Below, one piece after another: positions 1 through 7,229 of a stretch of 18,225 nt of DNA. The position numbers were made by a program, and so were the translations under genes. The stretch's first letter is position 1, and every line of letters starts with the position of its first letter. The notes under the pieces are model-generated. The model did not search any database. It was not told where the DNA came from and saw nothing but the letters and a program-made list of their open reading frames with translations. The DNA is from URNF01 sp045543675. Lineage in GTDB: Bacteria; Bacillota; Clostridia; Oscillospirales; Acutalibacteraceae. The DNA lies in NCBI GenBank assembly GCA_045543675.1, contig JAZPXM010000115.1:1-18225 (forward strand), written 5' to 3'.

Positions 1-2194
1 TGTCCGCCATACCGCCCATCAAGGTGAACAAGCGCAGCACGGAAAAGCCGCCCCTCATACTCATCAGTTCAGGACCGATATCAAATCCCATCGCTTCCAT
101 TTTGCCCTCTTTACCGTCTTTGCCTTTCTTGCCGCCCATCAGCTTGCCGACCAAGCCCATAAACAGCATCTTGCCCTGCAAGGTGGCGATAACGTCGCTC
201 ATTTTATCATTCAGCGACAGGTAACCTTCGGGTGCCTCAATGTCAAACCAGTTGAGAATCGCGCCTTTTTCTTTCAAACGATACGCTTCGTTGAAAGTAT
301 CTACCTTGCGGATCACGCTCGTATCGGTGCAATCACCTGCAACAGCTACCAAGGTGGTCTCGCCTTCGTTTTTCACATCAAAGTAGAAGAAATGTTCCGC
401 GCTCTCCTGCTTGCTGAGCGATACGCCGTTGGCAAACAGTTCCACCTGCGGCTGGTTAGAGTACACGGTGACTTTCGTCACGTCTTCTACGCGGTCAATA
501 TAGCGTTTGCCGCACAGGTGCACAAACGGGTCATCCGACAACCACGCTTTATACGCATAGAAAGCGTCCTTTTTATATTTGCGGTCCATAGTAACAAGAC
601 CTTTATGGTTCTGACCGTTTTCACCGCCTTCGTTACGGGCATCCGCACCGAAATCAAACATATTCCATACATGGGTCGCCCACATATATTTACGGGTAAA
701 GAGCTGTTTTATCAGTTCTTCATGGTAATACGCCTGATATTCTTCGGTATAATCGCCCTGACGCGGGTCGGACGTATGCCAGTTGAGTGCTTCGCAACCG
801 TATTCCGAACAACCGATCGGAATGGTCGGATGGGTCGCGTGGAATTTATCAAACCACGGGCCGTTCATATCGGTCTCCCCGCCGTACCAGCCGAAATAGT
901 GGTTATAGGATACCACGCCGGGAATCTGCAGATACGGATCGTCGATTTTACACATGGATACCGCCGCAATGGTGGTTAGACGGGTCTTATCCATTTCGTG
1001 ACACATATCGTTCAAAATATTGTGGTTTTCCAGCAGGTCGTCATCCGCGCCGCCGATGCCGATTTCGTTAGAAAGACCCCACACCACGATGGACGGGTGA
1101 TTGTAGTTTTGTATGATCAGTTCTTTCATCTGCGAAATGGTGTTTTCTCTGCCGGTGGGCATATGCTTGGAGATATACGGGATTTCCGCCCAGATAACCA
1201 AGCCGTATTCGTCACACAGGTCATAGAAATACTGGTCATGCTGATAGTGTGCCAAACGAATGGTAGTCGCACCCAACTCATAGATAAGCTCAATATCCTC
1301 TTTATGATGTTCGGGTAACAGCGCGTTGCCGACACCCCATCTGTCCTGGTGACGGGAAACGCCGCGCAGGGGGTATTCTTCGCCATTCAAAATAAAGCCA
1401 TCGTTGGGGTCGATTTTAAAGGTGCGGCAACCAAAACGGGTAGATACCATATCCAAAACGGTATCGTCCTCCACCAATTCTACCGTAGCGGTGTACAAAT
1501 ACGGGTCACGTCTGCCGTGCCACAAGTGTACCGACGGGATATGCAAGGTGGCGGTGGTGTCATCTGCTGTGGTTTCTGCTACGCAGTTACCCTCTTTATC
1601 GGTGATGGCAAAGCGCAACTTTTGTCCCATTTTGGCATTGGTTACGTATGCTTCAATTTCTACGTCAGCCGTGCCGTCGCCGTCCATTTTAGGGGTTACT
1701 TTCAAACCGGGACCACCGTAGTAGTCAAGGTCAAAGTGCGATGCGGGCACACAGATAAGGTTTACGTCTCTGTAAAGGCCGCCGTAGAACGTAAAGTCTG
1801 CCATCTGCGGATACACTTTATCGTTTGCCGCGTTATCTACCGCTACCACAACCAGCGATACCGCTTCCAGCGCATCGGTAACATCCACACGCCAGGTGGA
1901 GTAACCGCCGTCGTGGTGCGCTAAGTGTTTGCCGTTTACATACACGTCTGCGGAAGAATTCGCGCCGCGCAATTCGAGATAATATCTATCCGCTGTCGGC
2001 AGTTCCGCTTTTTCGATCTGCTTAGCATAATACGCCGTACCGCGATAATAGTCGTTATCGCCGTCCTGACCGTCGATTGCGTTCCAGGAATGCGGCAGAT
2101 TGACAAAATGCCATTTGTTATCAATACCGGTAGGAATAGCATCTGCCTGCTTACTGAACGCCCATTTTCTGTTAAGATTTACAACTGTTCTCAT
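1..2194 (-). CDS. GH2 beta-glycosidase (beta-galactosidase/beta-glucuronidase type), 3' end beyond window
   Basis: An open frame runs from an ATG at 2194, preceded by GGAGG, off the left edge; 731 codons are visible. It begins MRTVVNLNRKW and has the GH2 order: N-terminal sugar-binding jelly roll (LPHSWN, YVNGKH), immunoglobulin-like domain, TIM barrel, then a DUF4982-like domain. The acid/base is Glu377 in GLSNEIG and the nucleophile Glu464 in GCSEYGCEA. Asn529-His-Lys531 followed by GLVTMDRK aligns with the N-x-K motif that binds the glucuronate carboxylate in GH2 beta-glucuronidases, but related beta-galactosidases can show a similar stretch. No signal peptide is seen, so it should act in the cytoplasm on imported glycosides. 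Near residues 682-699 there is a Gly/Lys-rich low-complexity stretch (GKLMGGKKGKDGKEGK), as I recall from clostridial GH2 proteins. The neighbouring symporter and uronate operon favour a glucuronidase (inference). GH2 assignment is secure; substrate is not. Confidence 0.93.
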   Translation of the reverse strand, partial: MRTVVNLNRKWAFSKQADAIPTGIDNKWHFVNLPHSWNAIDGQDGDNDYYRGTAYYAKQIEKAELPTADRYYLELRGANSSADVYVNGKHLAHHDGGYSTWRVDVTDALEAVSLVVVAVDNAANDKVYPQMADFTFYGGLYRDVNLICVPASHFDLDYYGGPGLKVTPKMDGDGTADVEIEAYVTNAKMGQKLRFAITDKEGNCVAETTADDTTATLHIPSVHLWHGRRDPYLYTATVELVEDDTVLDMVSTRFGCRTFKIDPNDGFILNGEEYPLRGVSRHQDRWGVGNALLPEHHKEDIELIYELGATTIRLAHYQHDQYFYDLCDEYGLVIWAEIPYISKHMPTGRENTISQMKELIIQNYNHPSIVVWGLSNEIGIGGADDDLLENHNILNDMCHEMDKTRLTTIAAVSMCKIDDPYLQIPGVVSYNHYFGWYGGETDMNGPWFDKFHATHPTIPIGCSEYGCEALNWHTSDPRQGDYTEEYQAYYHEELIKQLFTRKYMWATHVWNMFDFGADARNEGGENGQNHKGLVTMDRKYKKDAFYAYKAWLSDDPFVHLCGKRYIDRVEDVTKVTVYSNQPQVELFANGVSLSKQESAEHFFYFDVKNEGETTLVAVAGDCTDTSVIRKVDTFNEAYRLKEKGAILNWFDIEAPEGYLSLNDKMSDVIATLQGKMLFMGLVGKLMGGKKGKDGKEGKMEAMGFDIGPELMSMRGGFSVLRLFTLMGGMAD

Positions 2195-2226
2195 TGCGTT
2201 TCCTCCAAAGAAAAAATTACACATTG

Positions 2227-2235
2227 ATTATACCA
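2227..2235 (-). promoter_or_regulatory. Extended -10 promoter of the GH2 gene
   Basis: Minus strand reads TGGTATAAT, a consensus -10 with the TGn extension, about 33 bases upstream of the GH2 start codon. No good -35 is visible at 17 bp, which fits an extended -10 promoter. It lies downstream of the symporter terminator, so the GH2 gene appears to have its own transcript. Confidence 0.6.
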
Positions 2236-2266
2236 TAGCGAGAGCTGAGAAGTATAAACAAATTTT

Positions 2267-2301
2267 AAAAAATGTCCGACTGCAACCGCAGCCGGACATT
2301 T
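2267..2301 (-). terminator. Rho-independent terminator after the GPH symporter
   Basis: On the minus strand a 14-bp stem (AAATGTCCGGCTGC paired with GCAGTCGGACATTT, one G-U pair) with a GGTT loop is followed by a run of T. It begins 8 bases after the symporter stop codon. It separates the symporter from the GH2 gene although both point the same way. Confidence 0.85.
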
Positions 2302-2308
2302 CACACAA

Positions 2309-3736
2309 TCAGGGCTCTGCTACGGGAGAAGCAACTTGATCGTCCGCTTCCACGTCACGACCAAGATCTTTGCTCATCTGCGCCAAGGTCTTTTTGTCAA
2401 GGTTGTAGATAACGCCAAGACCGATAAACTGCAAAATAGCGGAGAACATAAAGGTGGCGGCAACGATATAGCGCATATTTACCGCAACTTCCCACAACTG
2501 GTTGCCTTCGTTCGCACCGACGTAGCCAAACGCAACCATAATGATCAATACCAGAGAAGGACCGATGCCCTGCGCTAATTTACGGAAGAAAGAATGTAAC
2601 GAGTACACGGTGCCTTCTTCACGTTTGCCCGTTTTCCATTCGTTATAGTCAATAGCGTCGCCCATCATTGCCCAAGAAACGGTGGAATAAATACCCAAGC
2701 CGAGAGAGTAAATGAGCTGACACACGATGTAAATGATAAGGTCAAGACCGGTGTTCTGCGGTATGATCACAAACAAACCGAGACCTGCCACCATCGATAC
2801 GATAGAGCCGAACGTAGCCAATTCTTTTTTGCCGAATTTTGCTACGGCTTTACGTGCCAAGGGAGTAAACACTACGATCGGAATCATTGCAAACAACTGC
2901 ACGATACCCGAAATTTTTACGTTGTTGTAGTAAGACTGGAAAATAACCGTCACAGCGGTGGTTGCACCTTGCATACCGATAAACATACCCATAGCCGCCA
3001 AAGTAGCGCCTACGGCGGGACGGTTTTTCATAAAGTTGCCGAACGCCTGGAATACGTTGAATTTCTGCGGTTCTTCGCTGAGAGCCACATCGGTATCCAC
3101 GCGAATTTCGGTGTTGCGAATCATAAACTGGAAGCAGATGAAGCCCAGTACACCCATAATCAGCGCCGCGATAAACACGCGTTCGCCGATAAGGTTATCG
3201 TTTTCGTCATAAATGATGAACGGCAGGATGACCATCGGCAACATATTGCCGAAGATAGAACCGACCGAACGCCAAGCGGACAAGGAGGCTCTGTCTTTTA
3301 CGTCGTTAGAGATAAGGGACAACAGAGAGCCGTACGGTACGTTCGCTACCGTATAGAAAGCATCCCATACTACGTATCCCGCGATAAAGATAATGAATTT
3401 CGCCCAAACGGGAGCGTTCGGGAACGGCAGGAAGCAGCAGGCGCCGCCTACGATAAGGCCGATAGAACCCGCCCATATGTAGGCTAAGAACTTATTTCTT
3501 TTATATTTGTGTTTGTCTGCATCAATGATGGTACCGATCAACGGGTCGTTGATGGCATCCCATACCTGCACGACGATCAGCAGTAACGCATACCAAAGAT
3601 CCATACCCATAAATTGGGTCCAGAAGATAGACATGGTGCCTTTCAACGCGAAGCTCATATTACAACCAAGGTCACCGGCTGCATACGCAATGCTGTCGCG
3701 AATGCCGAAAGGACGGGTTTTACGATTTTGTTCCAT
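2309..3736 (-). CDS. GPH-family (MelB/UidB-like) sugar:cation symporter
   Basis: 475 residues, about 12 hydrophobic membrane segments, an inner-membrane glycoside-pentoside-hexuronide:cation symporter of the major facilitator superfamily. The family motif is seen as VWDAINDPLIGTIID at residues 58-72; Asp60 and Asp64 have the Asp-x3-Asp spacing of the cation-binding aspartates of MelB. The start MEQNRKTRPFG is chosen because GAGGAG lies upstream (about 12 bases) and the N-terminus then matches the family. The frame stays open 32 codons further upstream, but that extension runs through the likely promoter. The family includes the E. coli glucuronide transporter UidB. With GH2 next to it and a uronate operon nearby, import of glucuronides or other uronic-acid glycosides is the best guess. 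The actual substrate cannot be read from the sequence. The gene is divergent from an AraC-type regulator. Confidence 0.9.
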   Translation of the reverse strand: MEQNRKTRPFGIRDSIAYAAGDLGCNMSFALKGTMSIFWTQFMGMDLWYALLLIVVQVWDAINDPLIGTIIDADKHKYKRNKFLAYIWAGSIGLIVGGACCFLPFPNAPVWAKFIIFIAGYVVWDAFYTVANVPYGSLLSLISNDVKDRASLSAWRSVGSIFGNMLPMVILPFIIYDENDNLIGERVFIAALIMGVLGFICFQFMIRNTEIRVDTDVALSEEPQKFNVFQAFGNFMKNRPAVGATLAAMGMFIGMQGATTAVTVIFQSYYNNVKISGIVQLFAMIPIVVFTPLARKAVAKFGKKELATFGSIVSMVAGLGLFVIIPQNTGLDLIIYIVCQLIYSLGLGIYSTVSWAMMGDAIDYNEWKTGKREEGTVYSLHSFFRKLAQGIGPSLVLIIMVAFGYVGANEGNQLWEVAVNMRYIVAATFMFSAILQFIGLGVIYNLDKKTLAQMSKDLGRDVEADDQVASPVAEP

Positions 3737-3794
3737 AGAATGTATCCACTCCTCACAGGGCGCAAGACGCCCGATATTGCCCCATACGGGTACA

Positions 3795-3822
3795 AGTATA
3801 GTATACTGGATATATATCGAAA
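3795..3822 (-). promoter_or_regulatory. Candidate promoter of the GPH symporter
   Basis: On the minus strand two overlapping TATACT boxes (3805-3800 and 3800-3795) lie about 60 bases upstream of the symporter start. TTTCGA at 3822-3817 is a weak -35, 16 bp from the second box. The -35 is poor, which is consistent with an activator-dependent promoter. Confidence 0.4.
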
Positions 3823-3828
3823 CTGTTA

Positions 3829-3849
3829 GCACAAAATTTATGCAATTTT
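3829..3849. promoter_or_regulatory. Putative operator between symporter and AraC/YesN regulator
   Basis: An imperfect inverted repeat GCACAAA-A-TTTATGC (one mismatch, 3829-3843) overlaps AAAATT-5 nt-AATTTT. The 13-mer AATTTATGCAATT at 3835-3847 recurs exactly at 6059-6071 in the uxuA control region. It sits between the two divergent promoters. Inference: a binding site for one of the two AraC regulators. Confidence 0.45.
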
Positions 3850-3880
3850 ATACTTTTTTTAGTTTTCGGTGAAAAAATGA

Positions 3881-3909
3881 TTGAATTTTTATATCTTTTA
3901 TACTATAAT
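3881..3909 (+). promoter_or_regulatory. Sigma-A type promoter of the AraC/YesN regulator
   Basis: TTGAAT at 3881-3886, a 17-bp spacer, and a perfect TATAAT at 3904-3909. It lies inside the longest open frame, so the upstream ATG at 3877 would not be on the transcript. This supports the ATG at 3961 as the start. Confidence 0.75.
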
Positions 3910-3960
3910 TTTCCAAGAATAGGGAAATATTTGTTATTTTTATGCAAAGGACGGACGGCG

Positions 3961-5169
3961 ATGTTTTACGACGGCGAATTACGGTTTTTGGAAAACATAT
4001 TGCGAAAATGTCATTTACAAACGGCGCGTTTAGATCCCGAAAAGCCGCTCGCCGAAGAATTTCCGTACGTTGTGCGATATGCAGAGCAGGGTAAAACCTT
4101 TTATGACCTGTTTCCCGACATACGTCCGCACACCATATACCACATTACCGACGCATCGCTTTGTCGGTATATCGTTTTACAACTGCCGTTTTGCGATACG
4201 GATACGTTGCTTTTTATCGGTCCGTATCTCACCGCCGATATTACCCATAACGAGATATTGGAGTTGGCAGAAAAATTAAAATTATCGCCGCAAAAAGCTG
4301 CCGCCTTGGAACATTTATTTACCGCCTTGCCGGTGGTCAGAGACGGACATCACATTTTGGCAATGGTAAGCAGTTTTGCGGATTTTCTGTGGAACGGCGA
4401 CGACGGATACGGGTATACGGAGATTTTGGCAGACGACCCCGCCGGCGTGTTAGACCGGCACGCTTCACCGCAGAGTGATGAAGATGCCGGTTTGCGGCAA
4501 CTGCAGGCGGTAGAACAGCGGTATGCCTACGAAAGCGAAATGTTGCTGGCGGTGGCACAAGGTAATCTGTCGAAAATCGAGATGATGATCGGCGGTTTTT
4601 CTTCGCTGGCGTTTGAAGAACGGGTGCCTGACCGTTTGCGCAATTTAAAAAACTACTGCATCGTATCCAACACCCTGTTCCGCAAAGCCGCGCAGGACGG
4701 CGGTGTACACCCCATATATATTGACCGACTTTCTTCGCGTATGGCACGGAAAATTGAAAGTATTTTATCGCCGTCCGAAATACCGCAATGTATGGTTGAA
4801 CTGGCGCGGTCATACTGCCGTTTAGTGAAAGAACACGCAGGCAAGCGGTACACGCCCGTCGTACAAAAGGCGGTCATCAAAATCGAAAACGACTTAGCGG
4901 GCGACCTGTCGTTGCGCGCTGTTGCCGCGGAATTAAACGTAAGCGCCGCCTATTTATCGGGATTGTTCAAAAAAGAAACGGGCGAAACGCTGACGGCCTT
5001 TGTGACCGAAAAGCGCATCGCCCATGCCAAGCGTTTATTACGCAGTACGTCTTTACAGATACAAACCATTGCCCAACATTGCGGCATACTGGATCTGCAC
5101 TATTTTTGCAGGGTATTCAAAGAGCGTACGGGAGAAACACCATCCGCTTACCGCGCAAGACACGCATAG
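3961..5169 (+). CDS. AraC/YesN-type transcriptional regulator
   Basis: 402 residues. The C-terminal domain (about residues 300-402) has the two helix-turn-helix motifs of AraC/XylS proteins: SLRAVAAELNVSAAYLSGLF, then IQTIAQHCGI and the conserved YFCRVFKERTGETPSAYR ending. The middle (about 200-300) has the signature of a clostridial regulator group (LRNLKNYCIVSNTLFRKAA, GGVHPIYIDRLSS). The N-terminal part (1-180) is probably a ligand-sensing domain; I do not recognise it in detail. The start at 3961 has AAAGGA nine bases upstream and follows a consensus promoter; an ATG at 3877 in the same frame is upstream of that promoter. It is divergent from the GPH symporter, which it probably controls. 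Its stop codon lies 2 bp from that of the next, convergent AraC gene. Confidence 0.9.
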   Translation: MFYDGELRFLENILRKCHLQTARLDPEKPLAEEFPYVVRYAEQGKTFYDLFPDIRPHTIYHITDASLCRYIVLQLPFCDTDTLLFIGPYLTADITHNEILELAEKLKLSPQKAAALEHLFTALPVVRDGHHILAMVSSFADFLWNGDDGYGYTEILADDPAGVLDRHASPQSDEDAGLRQLQAVEQRYAYESEMLLAVAQGNLSKIEMMIGGFSSLAFEERVPDRLRNLKNYCIVSNTLFRKAAQDGGVHPIYIDRLSSRMARKIESILSPSEIPQCMVELARSYCRLVKEHAGKRYTPVVQKAVIKIENDLAGDLSLRAVAAELNVSAAYLSGLFKKETGETLTAFVTEKRIAHAKRLLRSTSLQIQTIAQHCGILDLHYFCRVFKERTGETPSAYRARHA

Positions 5170-5171
5170 GA

Positions 5172-6008
5172 CTATTTCCCGCAAGCGGCAGGTGAAATAC
5201 CGTATTCTGCGCGGAATGCACGGTAAAAAGCGGTGTAATCACCAAAACCGCATTGCACAGCGGCTTGGTTAGGTGACATACCGTCGGCAAGCAGGTCGTA
5301 AGCAACACTCAATCGCTTTAACGTAATGTACCGATGTACCCCCGTGCCTACTGCTTTTTTAAATTCGTGGGATAAGTAATACTTGCTCACGAAAAAGTGC
5401 GATGCCAAAGCATCCAAACTCAATGGTTCGCCGTAATGGGTATTAATATAGGTAAGTATATCGGTGACAAAGGTCGGGGTACTGTCTCCCGTTGCCTGTC
5501 CGGTCAGCGCGATGCGGTTGATTACCGTCAGCAGTTGCAACAGCACGCCGCGCGTATAGCTTTGACTGCCGAATGTATCCGCGTAAAATTCCCTTACCAA
5601 CTGTTCAAAAAGCGGCATCAGTTGTCCGCGTAAGTTGCGTGACGGACGCAGTATCTTTGTTTCTGCCGACACAGCGAAACACGCGGTGAAAATGCCGTCT
5701 TCCAAGTTTTCCAGATAACTTTTTTCCAACCACAGCACGATGCGCTCATAGTTGGCAGATGCTACGTCACGCGGGACGGGTTTATGCAGTTCGGTGGGAC
5801 TAATCAACAGGATATCTCCGGGCTTCAGCGAATACACGCTACCGTCTATCCAGTAATCTACATCGCCGCCGATAAAATAAAACACTTCGTAAAAATCGTG
5901 AAAATGGGCATCTAAATGCCGCGATTCCAAATCCAGATAATGAAACACTTCGAATGTGTCACTATGCATTTTTTGACGCGGGTCAAAGCGCTGTACTCTT
6001 TTTGGCAC
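5172..6008 (-). CDS. AraC-family regulator with cupin sensor domain
   Basis: 278 residues with a GTG start at 6008 (PKRVQRFDPRQK), preceded by GAGGTGA at good spacing. A longer frame to an ATG at 6056 exists, but that codon falls in the -35 box of the likely promoter. The N-terminal cupin (about residues 20-95) shows HFHDFYEVFYFIGG and LKPGDILLISPTELHKP, typical of AraC sugar-binding arms. The C-terminal 100 residues have two helix-turn-helix motifs (SLDALASHFFVSKYYLSHEF and PNQAAVQCGFGDYTAFYRAF). It is divergent from the uxuA operon and is the obvious candidate regulator of it. The effector is unknown; a uronate or pathway intermediate is the natural guess. It converges on the preceding AraC gene with no room for a terminator between them. 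Confidence 0.9.
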   Translation of the reverse strand: MPKRVQRFDPRQKMHSDTFEVFHYLDLESRHLDAHFHDFYEVFYFIGGDVDYWIDGSVYSLKPGDILLISPTELHKPVPRDVASANYERIVLWLEKSYLENLEDGIFTACFAVSAETKILRPSRNLRGQLMPLFEQLVREFYADTFGSQSYTRGVLLQLLTVINRIALTGQATGDSTPTFVTDILTYINTHYGEPLSLDALASHFFVSKYYLSHEFKKAVGTGVHRYITLKRLSVAYDLLADGMSPNQAAVQCGFGDYTAFYRAFRAEYGISPAACGK

Positions 6009-6027
6009 GGTAATCACCTCGTCTATT

Positions 6028-6056
6028 ACATTACAGCAACTTTTGCAATATGTCAA
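6028..6056 (-). promoter_or_regulatory. Candidate promoter of the cupin AraC regulator
   Basis: The minus strand has a perfect TTGACA (6056-6051), a 17-bp spacer and a weak -10, TAATGT (6033-6028). The spacer contains the TGCAAT repeat at 6044-6049, so binding there would affect the regulator's own transcription. Confidence 0.5.
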
Positions 6057-6080
6057 ACAATTTATGCAATTAAAATTGCA
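6044..6080. promoter_or_regulatory. Putative operator region upstream of uxuA
   Basis: TGCAAT occurs as direct repeats at 6044-6049 and 6065-6070, exactly 21 bp (two helical turns) apart. The second is also the left arm of a perfect inverted repeat TGCAATT-AA-AATTGCA at 6065-6080. AATTTATGCAATT at 6059-6071 is shared with 3835-3847. The sites overlap the promoter elements of both divergent genes. Paired direct repeats at this spacing are usual for AraC-family proteins. Confidence 0.55.
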
Positions 6081-6098
6081 AAAACAATATGGTACACT
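6070..6098 (+). promoter_or_regulatory. Candidate promoter of the uxuA operon
   Basis: TACACT at 6093-6098 preceded by TGG gives an extended -10; 17 bp upstream is a poor -35 (TTAAAA, 6070-6075) overlapping the inverted repeat at 6065-6080. The weak -35 with a palindrome on it suggests regulator-dependent transcription. Confidence 0.5.
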
Positions 6099-6134
6099 AT
6101 GTACATAAAGGAAAAGGGGGATGTGTTCTTGGCA

Positions 6135-7217
6135 ATGAAAATGTGTTTCCGTTGGTACGGAGAGGGCAACGACAAAATTCGGTTATCGGACATCAAGCAG
6201 ATTCCCGGTGTAGATGGCATTGTTTGGGCGTTGCACCACAAAATGCCCGGTGAGATCTGGGAAGTGGAAGAAATCGCCGCGGTGAAAGAACAGCTGGACA
6301 AATACGGTTTCAATATGGACGTGGTGGAATCGGTCAACGTACACGACGACATTAAAATCGGTTTGCCCACCCGCGACAAGTACATCGAAAACTATAAGCA
6401 GTGTATCCGCAATCTCGCAAAATTCGGTGTGAAGGTCATCTGTTACAACTTTATGCCTATTTTTGATTGGACCAGAAGCAATCTGTTCCGTCCCGTAGGT
6501 GACGGTTCTACCGCGCTGTTCTACGAAAAGGGTATGATTCAGGACGATTACAACGCGATGGCAAAATACATATTGGATTTCACCGAAAAATATAATATGT
6601 CTTTCCCCGGTTGGGAACCCGAGCGTATGGCGAAATTGGATGAACTGTTCAAAGCGTATGAAGGGGTTGACCACGAAAAATTGTGGGCAAATCTCAAATA
6701 TTTCTTGGAAGCGATCATGCCCACCTGCCGCGAATGTGATATTAAAATGGCTATCCATATGGACGACCCGCCGTGGGATATTTTCGGATTGCCCCGCTTG
6801 CTCGTAGACGAAGCGAGTATCGGCCGTTTTCTTTCTATGGTGGACGACGAATACAACTGTCTCACCTTATGTTCAGGCAGTTTAAACGCCAACCCCGCTA
6901 ACAACGTTGCAGACATTGTGCGCAAATATTGCGACCGCATCGCTTTTGCACACATCCGCAATGTTAAGCATTTCGAAAACGGTGACTTCTCCGAAGCCAG
7001 CCACCGCGACTGTGACGGCGATACGGGTATCTTGGATATTCTGAAAGCGTACCACGATTGCGGATATGAGGGCTACATCCGTCCTGACCACGGCAGACAT
7101 TTGTGGGATGAGGGTCCCGGTAACGTCCGTCCCGGCTATGGGTTGTATGACCGAGCGCTTGGCATTATGTATATGCTCGGCGTGTGGGATATGTTAGAAA
7201 AATTTGACAATAAATAA
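6135..7217 (+). CDS. uxuA: D-mannonate dehydratase
   Basis: 360 residues from ATG at 6135 (MKMCFRWYGEGND). Converts D-mannonate to 2-dehydro-3-deoxy-D-gluconate (KDG) in the cytoplasm; UxuA enzymes are TIM-barrel, divalent-metal dependent. Visible family signatures: FRWYG near the N-terminus, GVDGIVWALHH, CYNFMPIFDWTRS, MAIHMDDPPW, LTLCSGSLNANPANN, FAHIRNVKHF, HRDCDGDTGI and IRPDHGRHLW, which include the metal-binding His, Cys and Asp positions. The frame extends upstream. TTG at 6129 is 8 bases from the AAGGGGG ribosome site and is an alternative start two codons earlier; family N-termini favour MKM. First gene of a four-gene operon, 12 bp before the oxidoreductase. Confidence 0.97.
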   Translation: MKMCFRWYGEGNDKIRLSDIKQIPGVDGIVWALHHKMPGEIWEVEEIAAVKEQLDKYGFNMDVVESVNVHDDIKIGLPTRDKYIENYKQCIRNLAKFGVKVICYNFMPIFDWTRSNLFRPVGDGSTALFYEKGMIQDDYNAMAKYILDFTEKYNMSFPGWEPERMAKLDELFKAYEGVDHEKLWANLKYFLEAIMPTCRECDIKMAIHMDDPPWDIFGLPRLLVDEASIGRFLSMVDDEYNCLTLCSGSLNANPANNVADIVRKYCDRIAFAHIRNVKHFENGDFSEASHRDCDGDTGILDILKAYHDCGYEGYIRPDHGRHLWDEGPGNVRPGYGLYDRALGIMYMLGVWDMLEKFDNK

Positions 7218-7229
7218 GGAGATAGGCTT

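Noticed and set aside
392..979. 195-residue plus-strand frame opposite the GH2 gene
   Set aside because: Shadow of the GH2 coding strand, which carries full catalytic motifs; no promoter or ribosome site.
1349..1924. 191-residue plus-strand frame opposite the GH2 gene
   Set aside because: Antisense shadow of the GH2 N-terminal domains.
5916..6134. Long N-terminal extension of UxuA
   Set aside because: It overlaps the divergent AraC gene, the operators and the promoter; family N-termini begin at MKMCFRWYG.
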